Positions 24,373-32,551 of a stretch of DNA of 64,000 bases are shown here, piece after piece. Origin of the DNA: Psychromarinibacter halotolerans (GTDB lineage Bacteria > Pseudomonadota > Alphaproteobacteria > Rhodobacterales > Rhodobacteraceae). A program made the translations under genes and the position numbers. Every line of letters begins with the position of its first letter. Position 1 is the first letter of the stretch. Where the stretch lies: assembly GCF_029168315.1 (NCBI RefSeq), contig NZ_JARGYD010000010.1, forward strand, positions 62,001 to 126,000, written 5' to 3'. The notes beneath the pieces were generated by a model, which saw only the letters and a list, made by a program, of their open reading frames with translations, was not told where the DNA came from and did not search any database.

Positions 24373-25035
24373 CTAGTCGATCGGTTCGATCAGATCCGGT
24401 CCGCTGGCGCGGTTCGAGTTCACTTTGCGGTCGACCCGGTGGAACGTGAACCCATCCGACGGCGCATCCTTCATCAGAACCGCCGCGCCCTTGCCTTCCT
24501 CGCCCAGCCACAAGCCCCAGTTCTCGGGCCGGACCGTGACGGGCATCCGGTGGTGGATCTCTGTCATCGGGCCCGAGGCTTCCGTGGTCACGATGGCACA
24601 GGTGGTGAACGCCTCGCCGTCCCGCTCCCAGTCCTGCCAGACCCCCGCGAACACCAAGGGCGACTCGTCCTCGTGCGTGATGTACCACGGCAGGCGGTTG
24701 TCTTCGGCGTCCTTGGTCCATTCGTAGAAGCCGCTGGCCGGGATAAGGCAGCGCCGCTCGCGGCAGGCGGCGCGGAAGGCGGGCTTTTCGGCCACCGTCT
24801 CGGCCCGCGCGTTGATCAGCAACGGGCCGTCGTTGGGCTTCTTGTACCAGTGCGGGATGAATCCCCACCGCATCGGGCCAAGGTGCCGCACCCCGTCGCC
24901 GCTGACCACCGTGAAGATGCTGTTGGTCGGGCAGACGTTGAAGTTCGGCACGTCGGGAAGATCGTTCGCCGGGGTGGCGTCGAACATCTGGACCATCGCG
25001 TCCGGCGGCAGGGTGATAGCGAAACGTCCGCACAT
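24373..25035 (-). CDS. SOS response-associated peptidase (SRAP/YedK)
   Basis: The 220-residue SRAP-family protein starts MCGRF; after methionine removal C2 is the residue that forms a thiazolidine link with abasic sites in single-stranded DNA. The other conserved points are NARAET (about 75-80), the glutamate in ASGFYEW and the histidine in HHRMPV. It protects abasic sites during replication. The start at 25035 is fixed by the catalytic second-position cysteine. No clear LexA box (GTTC-N7-GTTC) is visible upstream. Confidence 0.94.
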   Translation of the reverse strand: MCGRFAITLPPDAMVQMFDATPANDLPDVPNFNVCPTNSIFTVVSGDGVRHLGPMRWGFIPHWYKKPNDGPLLINARAETVAEKPAFRAACRERRCLIPASGFYEWTKDAEDNRLPWYITHEDESPLVFAGVWQDWERDGEAFTTCAIVTTEASGPMTEIHHRMPVTVRPENWGLWLGEEGKGAAVLMKDAPSDGFTFHRVDRKVNSNRASGPDLIEPID

Positions 25036-25359
25036 GGGCAGGAACGTAGGGCAGCGGGGGGCGCGGGGCCAGTACGGGATGCGCGGTCCGCCGCGTTCGA
25101 CCGCCACGCAGCGCCTAACTCGGACGGATCAAGATCAAAGTCAGCCCACTCGCCCCGCACGCGGGTGCGCAGACCGCGCATTCGCGGGGCCATAGCCCAA
25201 CCGGCGGGTAACTCATGAAAATTCCACATGAATGGAATGCACGAAATGAACATAGACCCCGCCCGCGTTTCGCGTTCTTCGAGCAGGACAATTGGCGCCA
25301 ATAGCCTGCCCTTTGCAGCGGACTGGCGGCCAGATCCCTGAAATTGAAGGACGGACCAT
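25036..25359. other. divergent intergenic region, peptidase/gcd
   Basis: This 324-bp stretch separates the divergent SRAP and glucose dehydrogenase genes and must hold both promoters. The only ordered feature I see is the perfect palindrome ATTGGCGCCAAT at 25291-25302, 58 bases before gcd, a possible operator. Confidence 0.4.
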
Positions 25360-27747
25360 ATGCTGGACCAACCTATTGATAAGCCGTGGAAGAAGGTAAG
25401 CCTTCTGATCCTTGGCCTTATCCTGACCGCCACGGGCCTTGCGCTGCTGGGCGGCGGGCTTCGCCTGCTGATGCTGGGCGGCTCGATCTACTTCGCACCT
25501 GCGGGCCTTGCGCTTACCGTGTCGGGGGTGCTGACAATTCTGCGCAAACCCGCGGGCGCGCTGCTGTACCTTGCGACCTTCGTCGTCACTGTGCTTTGGG
25601 CGCTTAGCACCAGCGCCTTCGCGCTTTGGCCGCTGATCTCGGACCTGATGGCCCCCGCCGTGCTGGCCGTGGCCGTGCTGCTTCTGATGCCGGCCTATAA
25701 ATTCAAGCCGGGCCGGTCCTACAAGGCGCCGCGCATCGCCGCCGGTGTCCTGACGCTGGGCATCATCGCCACCTTCGTGGGCGCGTTCCAGACCCAGTGG
25801 ATCGTCAAGCCGCAGGACAACCCGGACCTCGCCTCTGGCGCCGGTGTGTCCGCGCCCGCCGATGAAAACTGGGCGGTCTGGGGCGGCAACGCCGAAGGCA
25901 CGCGCTTTTCGTCGCTGACCCAACTGACGCCGGAAAACGTGGCCCAGCTGGAACCCGCATGGACCTATCGCACCGGCGAAGTCCCCGTGGGCGGCGAGGG
26001 TCACATCGTGGTCCCGCTTCAGGTGGACGGCATGCTGTACGGCTGCACGCACACCTCGCGCCTGTTCGCCGTCGACAGCGAAACCGGCGAAGAGATCTGG
26101 ACCTTCGACCCCGATGCGGAAGGCAACATCTTCCCGCGCTGCCGGGGCGTGATCTACTACGACGCCAACGCGGACCAGTCGCCCGCCGAACGTGACGGCG
26201 ATGTCGAAGCTTTGGACGTCGATGCGCTGTGTTCGCGCCGCATCATCTCGTCGACCGTGGACGCGCGCCTTGTGGCCGTGGACGCGCTGACCGGCGAACC
26301 CTGTGCCGAGTTCGGTGAGAACGGCATCTTCGACCTGCGCAACGGCATGGGCGAGATCAAGACCGGCTACTACTTCCAGACGTCGTCGCCCACCGTGGGC
26401 CGTGGCCTGATCGTCATCGGCGGCTGGGTGCACGACAACGCCGAAGTGGGCGAGCCTTCGGGCGTGATCCGCGCCTTCGACGCCCGCACCGCCGAACTCG
26501 TCTGGGCATGGGATCTGGGCGATCCGTCGATCACCCTGCTGCCGCCCCCGGGCGAAAGCTATTCCCGCGGGACGCCGAACGTCTGGTCGACCATGTCCTA
26601 CGACGACACGCTTGGCTTGGTGTATCTGCCGGTCGGCAACGCGACCCCCGACTTTTGGGGCGGCCACCGTTCGGATGCGGCGAACGAGTACTCCTCGTCC
26701 ATCGTCGCGCTGAACATCGAAACCGGCCGCGAAGCGTGGCACTTCCAGACCACCCACCACGACCTGTGGGACTACGACGTCGCCTCGCAGCCGGTGTTGT
26801 ATGACGCACCCGACGGCAACGGCGGCACCATCCCGGCGGTCTACCAGCCCACCAAGCGCGGCCACATCTTCGCGCTGAACCGTGAAACAGGCGAACCCAT
26901 CGTGCCGGTCGAGGAACGCCCCGTTCCCACCGACGGCGTCGACAACGAAACCTATTCCCCGACGCAGCCGTATTCGACCTTCCCCTCTTTCGGGACGGAA
27001 GAACTGTCGGAAAACCGCATGTGGGGCGCCACGCTGCTGGACCAGCTGTACTGCCGGGTCCGGTTCAAGGGCGCACGCTACGAGGGTGACTTCACCCCGC
27101 TGACGACCGATCCCACCATCATCTACCCCGGCTGGTCCGGCGGGATGAACTGGGGCTCTGTGTCGATCAACGAGGACGAGGGCATCATGATCGTCAACGA
27201 CATCCGTCTGCCGATCATCTCGCGCCTGATCGAACGGGAAACCTACGACGAGATGGCGGAAAGCGGCGACACACACGGTGGCGCGGCGGCCATGGCAGGC
27301 ACCCCCTATGGCCTGCAACAGGATCGCTTCATGTCGCCGCTTGGCATCCCCTGCCAAGAGCCGCCGTTCGGCACCCTGTCGGCCGTCAACCTGAACACCA
27401 ACGATGTCCTGTGGTCCAAGCCCCTTGGCACCATCAAGGACGCCGGCCCGCTGGGCATCGCCACCGGGATCAACATCCCGATCGGCCTGCCCACCCTTGG
27501 CGGTTCGGTCAACACGGCCTCGGGTCTGGTCTTCATGGCCGGCACGCAGGACTACTACATCCGTGCGCTGGACGTTCACACCGGGGAAGAGCTGTGGAAG
27601 GGCCGTCTGCCCGTCGGCGGCGAAACCAGCCCGATGACCTATGTCTCGCCGGAAAGCGGTCGCCAGTTCGTGGTGATCACCGTCGGCGGCAACCGTGCCA
27701 CCCCGATCCGGGGCGACTATATCATGGCGTTCGCCCTGCCCGAGTAA
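25360..27747 (+). CDS. gcd: membrane-bound PQQ-dependent glucose/quinate/shikimate dehydrogenase
   Basis: The 795-residue quinoprotein oxidises aldoses (or quinate/shikimate) in the periplasm and passes electrons to ubiquinone. The N-terminal 150 residues hold about five membrane helices. An eight-bladed propeller follows, beginning ENWAVWGGNAEGTRFSSL. Recognisable blocks are GVIRAFDARTAELVWAWDLG, TTHHDLWDYDVASQPVL and QDYYIRALDVHTGEELWKG. Length equals E. coli Gcd. It needs PQQ, made elsewhere or taken up. A strong terminator follows. Glucose is the usual but not the only possible substrate. Confidence 0.94.
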   Translation: MLDQPIDKPWKKVSLLILGLILTATGLALLGGGLRLLMLGGSIYFAPAGLALTVSGVLTILRKPAGALLYLATFVVTVLWALSTSAFALWPLISDLMAPAVLAVAVLLLMPAYKFKPGRSYKAPRIAAGVLTLGIIATFVGAFQTQWIVKPQDNPDLASGAGVSAPADENWAVWGGNAEGTRFSSLTQLTPENVAQLEPAWTYRTGEVPVGGEGHIVVPLQVDGMLYGCTHTSRLFAVDSETGEEIWTFDPDAEGNIFPRCRGVIYYDANADQSPAERDGDVEALDVDALCSRRIISSTVDARLVAVDALTGEPCAEFGENGIFDLRNGMGEIKTGYYFQTSSPTVGRGLIVIGGWVHDNAEVGEPSGVIRAFDARTAELVWAWDLGDPSITLLPPPGESYSRGTPNVWSTMSYDDTLGLVYLPVGNATPDFWGGHRSDAANEYSSSIVALNIETGREAWHFQTTHHDLWDYDVASQPVLYDAPDGNGGTIPAVYQPTKRGHIFALNRETGEPIVPVEERPVPTDGVDNETYSPTQPYSTFPSFGTEELSENRMWGATLLDQLYCRVRFKGARYEGDFTPLTTDPTIIYPGWSGGMNWGSVSINEDEGIMIVNDIRLPIISRLIERETYDEMAESGDTHGGAAAMAGTPYGLQQDRFMSPLGIPCQEPPFGTLSAVNLNTNDVLWSKPLGTIKDAGPLGIATGINIPIGLPTLGGSVNTASGLVFMAGTQDYYIRALDVHTGEELWKGRLPVGGETSPMTYVSPESGRQFVVITVGGNRATPIRGDYIMAFALPE

Positions 27748-27768
27748 GGCGGCGAAGGTTGATCAGAA

Positions 27769-27802
27769 ATCCCGGCCAGGATGACCCTGGCCGGGATTTT
27801 TT
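27769..27802 (+). terminator. rho-independent terminator after gcd
   Basis: ATCCCGGCCAGG / CCTGGCCGGGAT around an ATGAC loop, followed by a T-run. Confidence 0.93.
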
Positions 27803-27879
27803 ATGCGCAGCTGCCAAAGACGGAAGGGCGGATAACGCGCGCAGCGATCTCCGATAGCCGTGCTTGGACCGGCTTCGGG

Positions 27880-28137
27880 TCAAGCCTGGCCTGCGGCGGC
27901 GGGAACGAACCCAGCCGACAGGGCGGCAGCAAGGAAGGCTTGCCGCGCGTCCTCGACCGGGCTCAGGCATTCCATCGCCGCCTCGACCTTCGCGATCGCC
28001 GAACGGCGCGCGGAATCCGAGACAGGCCATTTGCGGCGCAGCCAGTAGCGGGCTTTTTCGATGGTGCCGAACCGCTCGGCGTCGCCGGCATGCGGGGTAA
28101 GCAGGACCACGGGCTGGCCCCAATGTACTTCGATCAT
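27880..28137 (-). CDS. DUF982 family protein
   Basis: The 85-residue soluble protein has the DUF982 pattern: a valine-rich first strand (WGQPVVLLTP), EKARYWLRRKWP, a central AIAKVEAAMEC helix and a final EDARQAFLAAALSAGF. Members are common and multi-copy in alphaproteobacteria and have no assigned function. GAGAAAGAAAG upstream of the ATG could serve as the ribosome site. It lies alone between convergent gcd and the 53-residue gene. Confidence 0.85.
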   Translation of the reverse strand: MIEVHWGQPVVLLTPHAGDAERFGTIEKARYWLRRKWPVSDSARRSAIAKVEAAMECLSPVEDARQAFLAAALSAGFVPAAAGQA

Positions 28138-28302
28138 TTTCTTTCTTTCTCGTCTGGCGATCCGGGCCGCCCGTCGGGGGCATGCCTGCGGCGCGGACCC
28201 GTCTGGTCCGGCGCCGGGATCGGATAGTATGCGGCGGTGGTCCGGCCTGTCGGATGCCGCCTGCGCGGGGCGCGGGCGAGCCCATCCGGTGGTCTGACAG
28301 CC

Positions 28303-28464
28303 TCAGTCGTCGGTGTCTTCACCCGAGGCGTCCGCAGTGCCCGGCTTGGACTTCGGCAAGGGAAACTTGCCAAAACCGAAACGCTTGCCACCCACGGGTT
28401 TCTTCGCCGGCGTGCTCAGGAATTCCTTGAGATCCAGCTGCTTCTTGGGGCTTGAATAACCCAT
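28303..28464 (-). CDS. small basic protein, 53 residues
   Basis: The reading frame MGYSSPKKQLDLKEFLST... ends ...DASGEDTDD and a TGA. It has a clear GGAAGAGGAGA Shine-Dalgarno seven bases before the ATG, which supports translation. The first 40 residues are lysine-rich with a GGKRFGFGKFPLPKSKPG patch, and the tail is acidic. No signal peptide or membrane helix is present. The charge pattern fits a nucleic-acid or ribosome-associated protein, but this is only inference. I do not recognise the family. Confidence 0.6.
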   Translation of the reverse strand: MGYSSPKKQLDLKEFLSTPAKKPVGGKRFGFGKFPLPKSKPGTADASGEDTDD

Positions 28465-28616
28465 TATTCTTCTCCTCTTCCTGTTCGAACGAACCGGTCC
28501 GTCAGGGGTAACAGCCCCCCAAAAGCCGGTTCGGACGGCAACGCGCGGAACAGCCGGGACCAGTGAAGGTTGCCCCGTTCGACGCGCTTGCCTGTTATGT
28601 CGGTATCGGGTGCCCG

Positions 28617-28638
28617 GGCAGCACCTTGCGGTGCGCCC
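28617..28638. terminator. hairpin after the cold-shock operon
   Basis: GGGC-A-GCACC, loop TTGC, GGTGC-GCCC, downstream on the minus strand of the 79-residue gene. No T-run, so the role is uncertain. Confidence 0.4.
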
Positions 28639-28662
28639 CGGCGCAATCGCGGTACGGACGGT

Positions 28663-28902
28663 TCAGTCCGAGCCGCCGGCGTCCCGTGCTTCACGAGCCG
28701 CCTTGAGGCGCGCGGTCTTGGCCGCGCGCTCCTTGGCCTCTTCCTCCAGAACGAGCTTGGCGTTCTCGGTGGTCTTGTCGAGCGCGGTCACCGGCTCGGC
28801 GGCCTTCGCCTTGGAGGCGGAAACGCTGGGCGTCAGTCTTTTCCCACCGTTCCCCTCCTGAGCCGGAACACCCGCAAGCAGGTCTTCCAGCGACGGCCTC
28901 AA
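28663..28902 (-). CDS. small charged protein encoded with the cold-shock gene
   Basis: The 79-residue protein begins MRPSLEDLLAGVPA and has a long helical, alanine/lysine/glutamate-rich C-terminal half (NAKLVLEEEAKERAAKTARL and on). It starts at a TTG whose last bases overlap the TGA of the cold-shock gene (TTGA), which is the only support for that start. The overlap means it depends on translation of the cold-shock protein. No known domain is visible; the helix could bind RNA or protein. Confidence 0.7.
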   Translation of the reverse strand: MRPSLEDLLAGVPAQEGNGGKRLTPSVSASKAKAAEPVTALDKTTENAKLVLEEEAKERAAKTARLKAAREARDAGGSD

Positions 28903-29105
28903 GCGAGCGCCAGGTTGCTGGCGGACTCGCGGCCGTCGCGGCCGGTCTCAACGTCAAACGTCACCTTCTGGCCGTCGTCAATCTGGCTGATGCCAGCGCG
29001 CTCGACAGCGGAGATGTGCAGAAAGACATCCTTGCTGCCCTCTTCCGGCTGAATGAAGCCGAAGCCTTTGGTAGAGTTGAACCATTTCACGGTGCCATTG
29101 GCCAT
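28899..29105 (-). CDS. cold-shock domain protein (CspA type)
   Basis: The 68-residue single OB-fold protein has the RNP1 motif KGFGFIQPEEG and RNP2 DVFLHISAVE. It binds single-stranded RNA and DNA and acts as an RNA chaperone. The ATG at 29105 is preceded by AGGAGA. About 150 bases of minus-strand leader could form an untranslated region, as in many csp genes, but the transcript start is not known. The next gene overlaps its stop. Confidence 0.95.
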   Translation of the reverse strand: MANGTVKWFNSTKGFGFIQPEEGSKDVFLHISAVERAGISQIDDGQKVTFDVETGRDGRESASNLALA

Positions 29106-29508
29106 ATCCGTGTCTCCTGTAAAAACGCTGCCCGCGGCATTGCGACAGCCCGGCGAAAGTCGATCCAAGTCGATCAACCGATCCCGGGTAAACGGACACA
29201 GCATTTCGAAGAGAAGAAACGTAAGCCTGCAACACATGGGGGTTCGCGGAGGATAACACAAGGACTCATTTATGCGGCCGGGACGGCGGCGTTCCCGGCC
29301 ACAGCCCCCGCGCGGGCCAGCGCATCGGCCGCAGCCGGTCGTTTGTCGGAGAGGCCTTGGACACCTTCACCACCGCCTCGTGGGGCATGGGTGGCGCGAG
29401 CCGTCCGTAAAGGGGCAGGACGGGCAGCGGGGTGTTGGTGACTAAATCGGGTGAATGCCTTACCTCAGTGCAGATAGTCAGCGTCTCCAGCGCACTGGGT
29501 GGGTGATG
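29106..29508. other. 403-bp region upstream of the cold-shock gene
   Basis: It holds the leader and promoter of csp on the minus strand (a direct repeat GTCGATC near 29160-29176), and TTTCGAAGAGAAGAA at 29204-29218, which matches the tail of the interspersed elements. The part from 29262 to 29508 has no frame with a ribosome site that I trust; base composition falls towards the DUF429 gene. Confidence 0.4.
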
Positions 29509-30591
29509 CTAATTATCGGGTTGGCTCGGAATTATCTTACGCCCCGCAGCGATAGCTTCCCACGCCTCTGCATAAGGCATTAAGTCCTCATGCAAAGCTT
29601 TCCAATGCGCGTCGATGCCGCTCCACCCTTTTCCGCGAAAAAGATGCCCGCAAACGGGGCAGCGCTTTTGAACGGAGAGGTCGCGACCGTCGTCAGCTTT
29701 GCCGACTTCACCTGCCGGGTAGGGAAGATAACCGGGCCTCGCCAACTGAAGCGCAGACGGAACCCGCACAGCATCACGGCTCCAAGCCACGTTCATGGGA
29801 ACGTTCCGCAAAGCCGCAGAACGCACTAAAACATCCATGGTCTCAGAAGTGACCGGAGTTACGATGTAGCCGTTGTCTCTATCTCCAATGACGGCAGTCT
29901 CTTCTGGCGGTCGCCTTCTAAAAATGAATCCGACCATCAGACAGATCAACGCGTCGAGGTTATCTTGATCAGCCTTGGTAGGCTTTTCCAAACCGCCTAA
30001 AAAATTCGCAGCGGAGGCAACAGGATGAAGTCCCATGGCTCGAGAGGCCCTCTCGACTCCCGATGTGACTAGCTGCCAATCCTGTGTATAATACTTTCTT
30101 CCCACCGGGTTGTACTTAGCCGCACGTCTCCGAAACCAAATTTCGGGTATGATTGAAGGCAGAGCCAGCGCAGGGAACACTTCGATCAAAAATTCTCCAT
30201 GGGATGCAAGCCGAGCCACAGCTGGATTTTCTCGAGCATTAACTTGGTCTAGAAAATTCCATATTGGCGCGTCGCTGCCAAACATAGAGGTTTTGCTGCG
30301 ATTTGCGGGCTGCACACCTCCGCCGATTGCGTTGACGATACTACCTGCGACCCGTTCAACAGGTCTACACCCTGAGGTGTTCGGAACCAAAGTGGGCTGG
30401 TCAATTGCAATAAGTGTGAAGTCGGACTCAACAACCACGTCGCGGGTCAGTGCCAATGCGTCATCGAAGCTGGCGGGCTGGGGAAATCGGAATCCGGAAA
30501 TCTGTCCATTTTTCATGGTAATAGAGCAGATCGCGCCGGGTGCCTTATTGGCCCAAGCAGAGTCAAAGCCGATGATCGTTTCCGTAACCAA
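29509..30591 (-). CDS. DUF429 (predicted RNase H-like nuclease) with C-terminal zinc finger
   Basis: The 360-residue protein starts with IIGFDSAWANKAPGAIC, the first acidic strand of the RNase H-like fold predicted for DUF429. AIDQPTLVPN (second acidic position), then the basic RPVER, and FLIEVFPALALP (third acidic position) follow. Residues 311-335 form a C-x2-C-x12-H-x4-H pattern (CPVCGHLFRGKGWSGIDAHW...H), likely a zinc finger. The start is a TTG with AGAGG five bases upstream. The gene is visibly richer in A and T than its neighbours, so it was probably acquired. The family is uncharacterised; defence or DNA processing is possible but unproven. Confidence 0.8.
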   Translation of the reverse strand: MVTETIIGFDSAWANKAPGAICSITMKNGQISGFRFPQPASFDDALALTRDVVVESDFTLIAIDQPTLVPNTSGCRPVERVAGSIVNAIGGGVQPANRSKTSMFGSDAPIWNFLDQVNARENPAVARLASHGEFLIEVFPALALPSIIPEIWFRRRAAKYNPVGRKYYTQDWQLVTSGVERASRAMGLHPVASAANFLGGLEKPTKADQDNLDALICLMVGFIFRRRPPEETAVIGDRDNGYIVTPVTSETMDVLVRSAALRNVPMNVAWSRDAVRVPSALQLARPGYLPYPAGEVGKADDGRDLSVQKRCPVCGHLFRGKGWSGIDAHWKALHEDLMPYAEAWEAIAAGRKIIPSQPDN

Positions 30592-30839
30592 TTTTGCCTC
30601 TTTTGGGGTAGATTAGCCTATCCGAGATGTCTCAGTTCCAAACGTAGATATAGTCTCACGCTTCTCATTTCCGCAGGTTGGAACCTGCTCAGCATTTTGC
30701 CAGCGACACCGCGCCACACCAAGAGGCGCCGAAAACTTTGCTGTGCTGCGTTTCCCAAAAAAGGCTAGGACGCCTCCCCCCAACGCACAAGGCCCGCAGC
30801 ACTGCCGCGGGCCTTTCTATTTCCTCACCCCGTCCGGGA
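30592..30839. other. region between the DUF429 and nucleotidase genes
   Basis: It contains the DUF429 promoter on the minus strand and a GCAGGTT-GG-AACCTGC inverted repeat at 30674-30689. No frame with a ribosome site is seen. Confidence 0.35.
30789..30816. terminator. terminator hairpin after the 5'-nucleotidase gene
   Basis: AAGGCCCGC and GCGGGCCTT pair around a nine-base loop, 24 bases past the nucleotidase stop. T residues flank it on both strands, more on the plus side. Confidence 0.6.
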
Positions 30840-32402
30840 TTATTCGGCCATCGTGATCCGGCCGTCGGTGTAGGGCGTGTAGGGGCCGCTTTCGGCGAGG
30901 TACTCGGCGACCACGTCGGCAAGGTCGGGGCCGAAATCATAGGCGTTCTCGGCATCCACGAACATGGAATAGCCGTCGCCGCCGTTGCGGACGTAGTTGT
31001 TGGACACCACGCCATAGGTCGCTTCGGGATCGATCGGCTCGCCGCCGACCATCACGTCCGAGACGCGGCTGCCGGGCTCGGCGGACGCGGTGACGGTAAA
31101 GCTGATGCCCGCAACCTGCGGGAACCGGCCGCCGCCGTCCTCGATCTGGCTGACGCCGTTTTCAAGCGCCTCGATCAGGGTCGCGCCGCTGACCTGGAAG
31201 GTCGACAGCGTGTTCTGGAACGGCAGCACCGTCAGGACCTCGCCCATCGTGACCTCGCCCGCGTCGATCGACGACCGCAGGCCGCCGCCGTTGGCGATCG
31301 CGACCTCGATGCCCTGATCGGCCACCCGGGCCAGCATCGCGTCGGCCACCAGCGTGCCCATCTGGCATTCCATCGCGCGGCAGACTTCGCGGCTGCCTTC
31401 GATGGCTTCGGAGGTCTCGGCGACCACCTCGTTGCGGATCTCGTCCAGCGGCGCCGCCATTTCGGTGATGCGCGCCTTGGTGGTCTCGTCCTCGGTCACC
31501 GAAGCGTCCAGCAGGATCGGCTCGCCCACGGCCTCGGTGATGACGCCGTCATCGTCGAAGGTCACGTTCAGCTCGCCCAGGAACTTGCCGTATGCATAGG
31601 CCTGCACGATGGCAGTGGTGCCGACCATGATCGGGTACGGGCCTTTCGCGCCCTCGATCGTGTTGGACAGCAGGCTGTTGTCGTGGCCGCCGACGATGAT
31701 GTCGACGTCGGGGTTCGCCTCGGCCACGGCGCGGTCGACGTTCAGGCCCGAGTGCGACAGCACGACGATCTTGTTGACGCCTTCTGCCTTCAACCTTTCG
31801 ACTTCGGCGGCGACGGCATCGGCGGGGGGCGTGAAGATGATGTTCTTGCCCGGGCTGGCCAGTTCGTCGGTGTCCTGCGGGGTCAGACCGATCATGCCGA
31901 TCTTCTCGCCGTCTTTCTCGATGATGATCGACTTCTGGATCGCGTCGGTCAGGATCGGCTCGCCCGAGATATCGGCGTTCGACATCAGGATCGGGAAGTC
32001 GACCGCTTCGGTGAAGCCTTTCAGAACCTCGGGGCCGTCGTCGAACTCGTGGTTGCCGACGGTCATCCCGTCGTACCCCATCTTGTTCATCATCTCGGCC
32101 GCGGCCTTGCCCTTGTAGTAGGTGTAGAACAGCGTGCCCTGGAACTGGTCGCCGCCGTCCACCAGAAGGTAGTTGCCAGCGCGTTCCTTAGCCGCTTCGA
32201 CGGCGGTCACAAGGCGCGCAGAGCCGCCGAAGCATTCGCCCGCGTCGTTGTCCTCGGCCCCGCAGGTCGAATCGTATTTCGAGATCGGCTCGAACCGTGC
32301 GTGGAAATCGTTGGTGTGAAGAATCGTTATTTTGTACTCGGCGGACGCCATTCCGGCGGTCAGGCCCAGGACCGCCGTGGCGGTCAGGAAACGAGCGAGC
32401 AT
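30840..32402 (-). CDS. periplasmic 5'-nucleotidase / UshA-like metallophosphatase
   Basis: The 520-residue protein has a signal peptide (to about residue 22, ASA). The N-terminal metallophosphatase domain has the dimetal motifs TNDFHARFEP, GGDQFQGT, GNHEFDDG, SHSG and GGHDN. The C-terminal 5'-nucleotidase domain has NGGGLRSSIDAG and the substrate-stacking stretch NNYVRNGGDGYSMF. It would strip phosphate from periplasmic nucleotides so that nucleosides can be imported, a role that fits the BMP-type transporter further down the window. It is monocistronic. Confidence 0.94.
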   Translation of the reverse strand: MLARFLTATAVLGLTAGMASAEYKITILHTNDFHARFEPISKYDSTCGAEDNDAGECFGGSARLVTAVEAAKERAGNYLLVDGGDQFQGTLFYTYYKGKAAAEMMNKMGYDGMTVGNHEFDDGPEVLKGFTEAVDFPILMSNADISGEPILTDAIQKSIIIEKDGEKIGMIGLTPQDTDELASPGKNIIFTPPADAVAAEVERLKAEGVNKIVVLSHSGLNVDRAVAEANPDVDIIVGGHDNSLLSNTIEGAKGPYPIMVGTTAIVQAYAYGKFLGELNVTFDDDGVITEAVGEPILLDASVTEDETTKARITEMAAPLDEIRNEVVAETSEAIEGSREVCRAMECQMGTLVADAMLARVADQGIEVAIANGGGLRSSIDAGEVTMGEVLTVLPFQNTLSTFQVSGATLIEALENGVSQIEDGGGRFPQVAGISFTVTASAEPGSRVSDVMVGGEPIDPEATYGVVSNNYVRNGGDGYSMFVDAENAYDFGPDLADVVAEYLAESGPYTPYTDGRITMAE

Positions 32403-32551
32403 TTAGGGTCTCCCAGTTGGTTTATCGTGACAGACTGACCGCGTAACGCGACGGAGTCAAAAGCCTTTCCCGCGCACCCTAGCGGTATGACATGACAGGG
32501 CCGAGACGCTGCCGCATTGCGCGGCATCCCGCCGCCCCTATATGCCTTTGC

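Noticed and set aside
24373..25035. LexA control of the SOS-associated peptidase
   Set aside because: No GTTC-N7-GTTC box is visible upstream of the start.
25213..27579. A 788-residue open frame on the minus strand across gcd
   Set aside because: It is antisense to a full-length PQQ dehydrogenase with all family motifs; its sequence is the arginine/histidine/glycine-rich type expected of shadow frames in GC-rich DNA.
28547..28579. GGAAC ... CGTT near the 53-residue gene
   Set aside because: The spacer is 24 bases and the orientation is wrong for that gene.
29272..29450. Short frames between the cold-shock and DUF429 genes
   Set aside because: None has a ribosome site or a recognisable sequence; left as intergenic.
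30674..30689. Inverted repeat GCAGGTTGGAACCTGC considered as part of a tRNA or attachment site
   Set aside because: No cloverleaf, no CCA end and no matching repeat on the other side of the DUF429 gene.
32445..32470. AACG-N17-TTTCC on the minus-strand side of the 5'-nucleotidase as an EcfG promoter
   Set aside because: The -35 element has one mismatch (GGAAA for GGAAC), so it does not meet the exact standard used for the other two.
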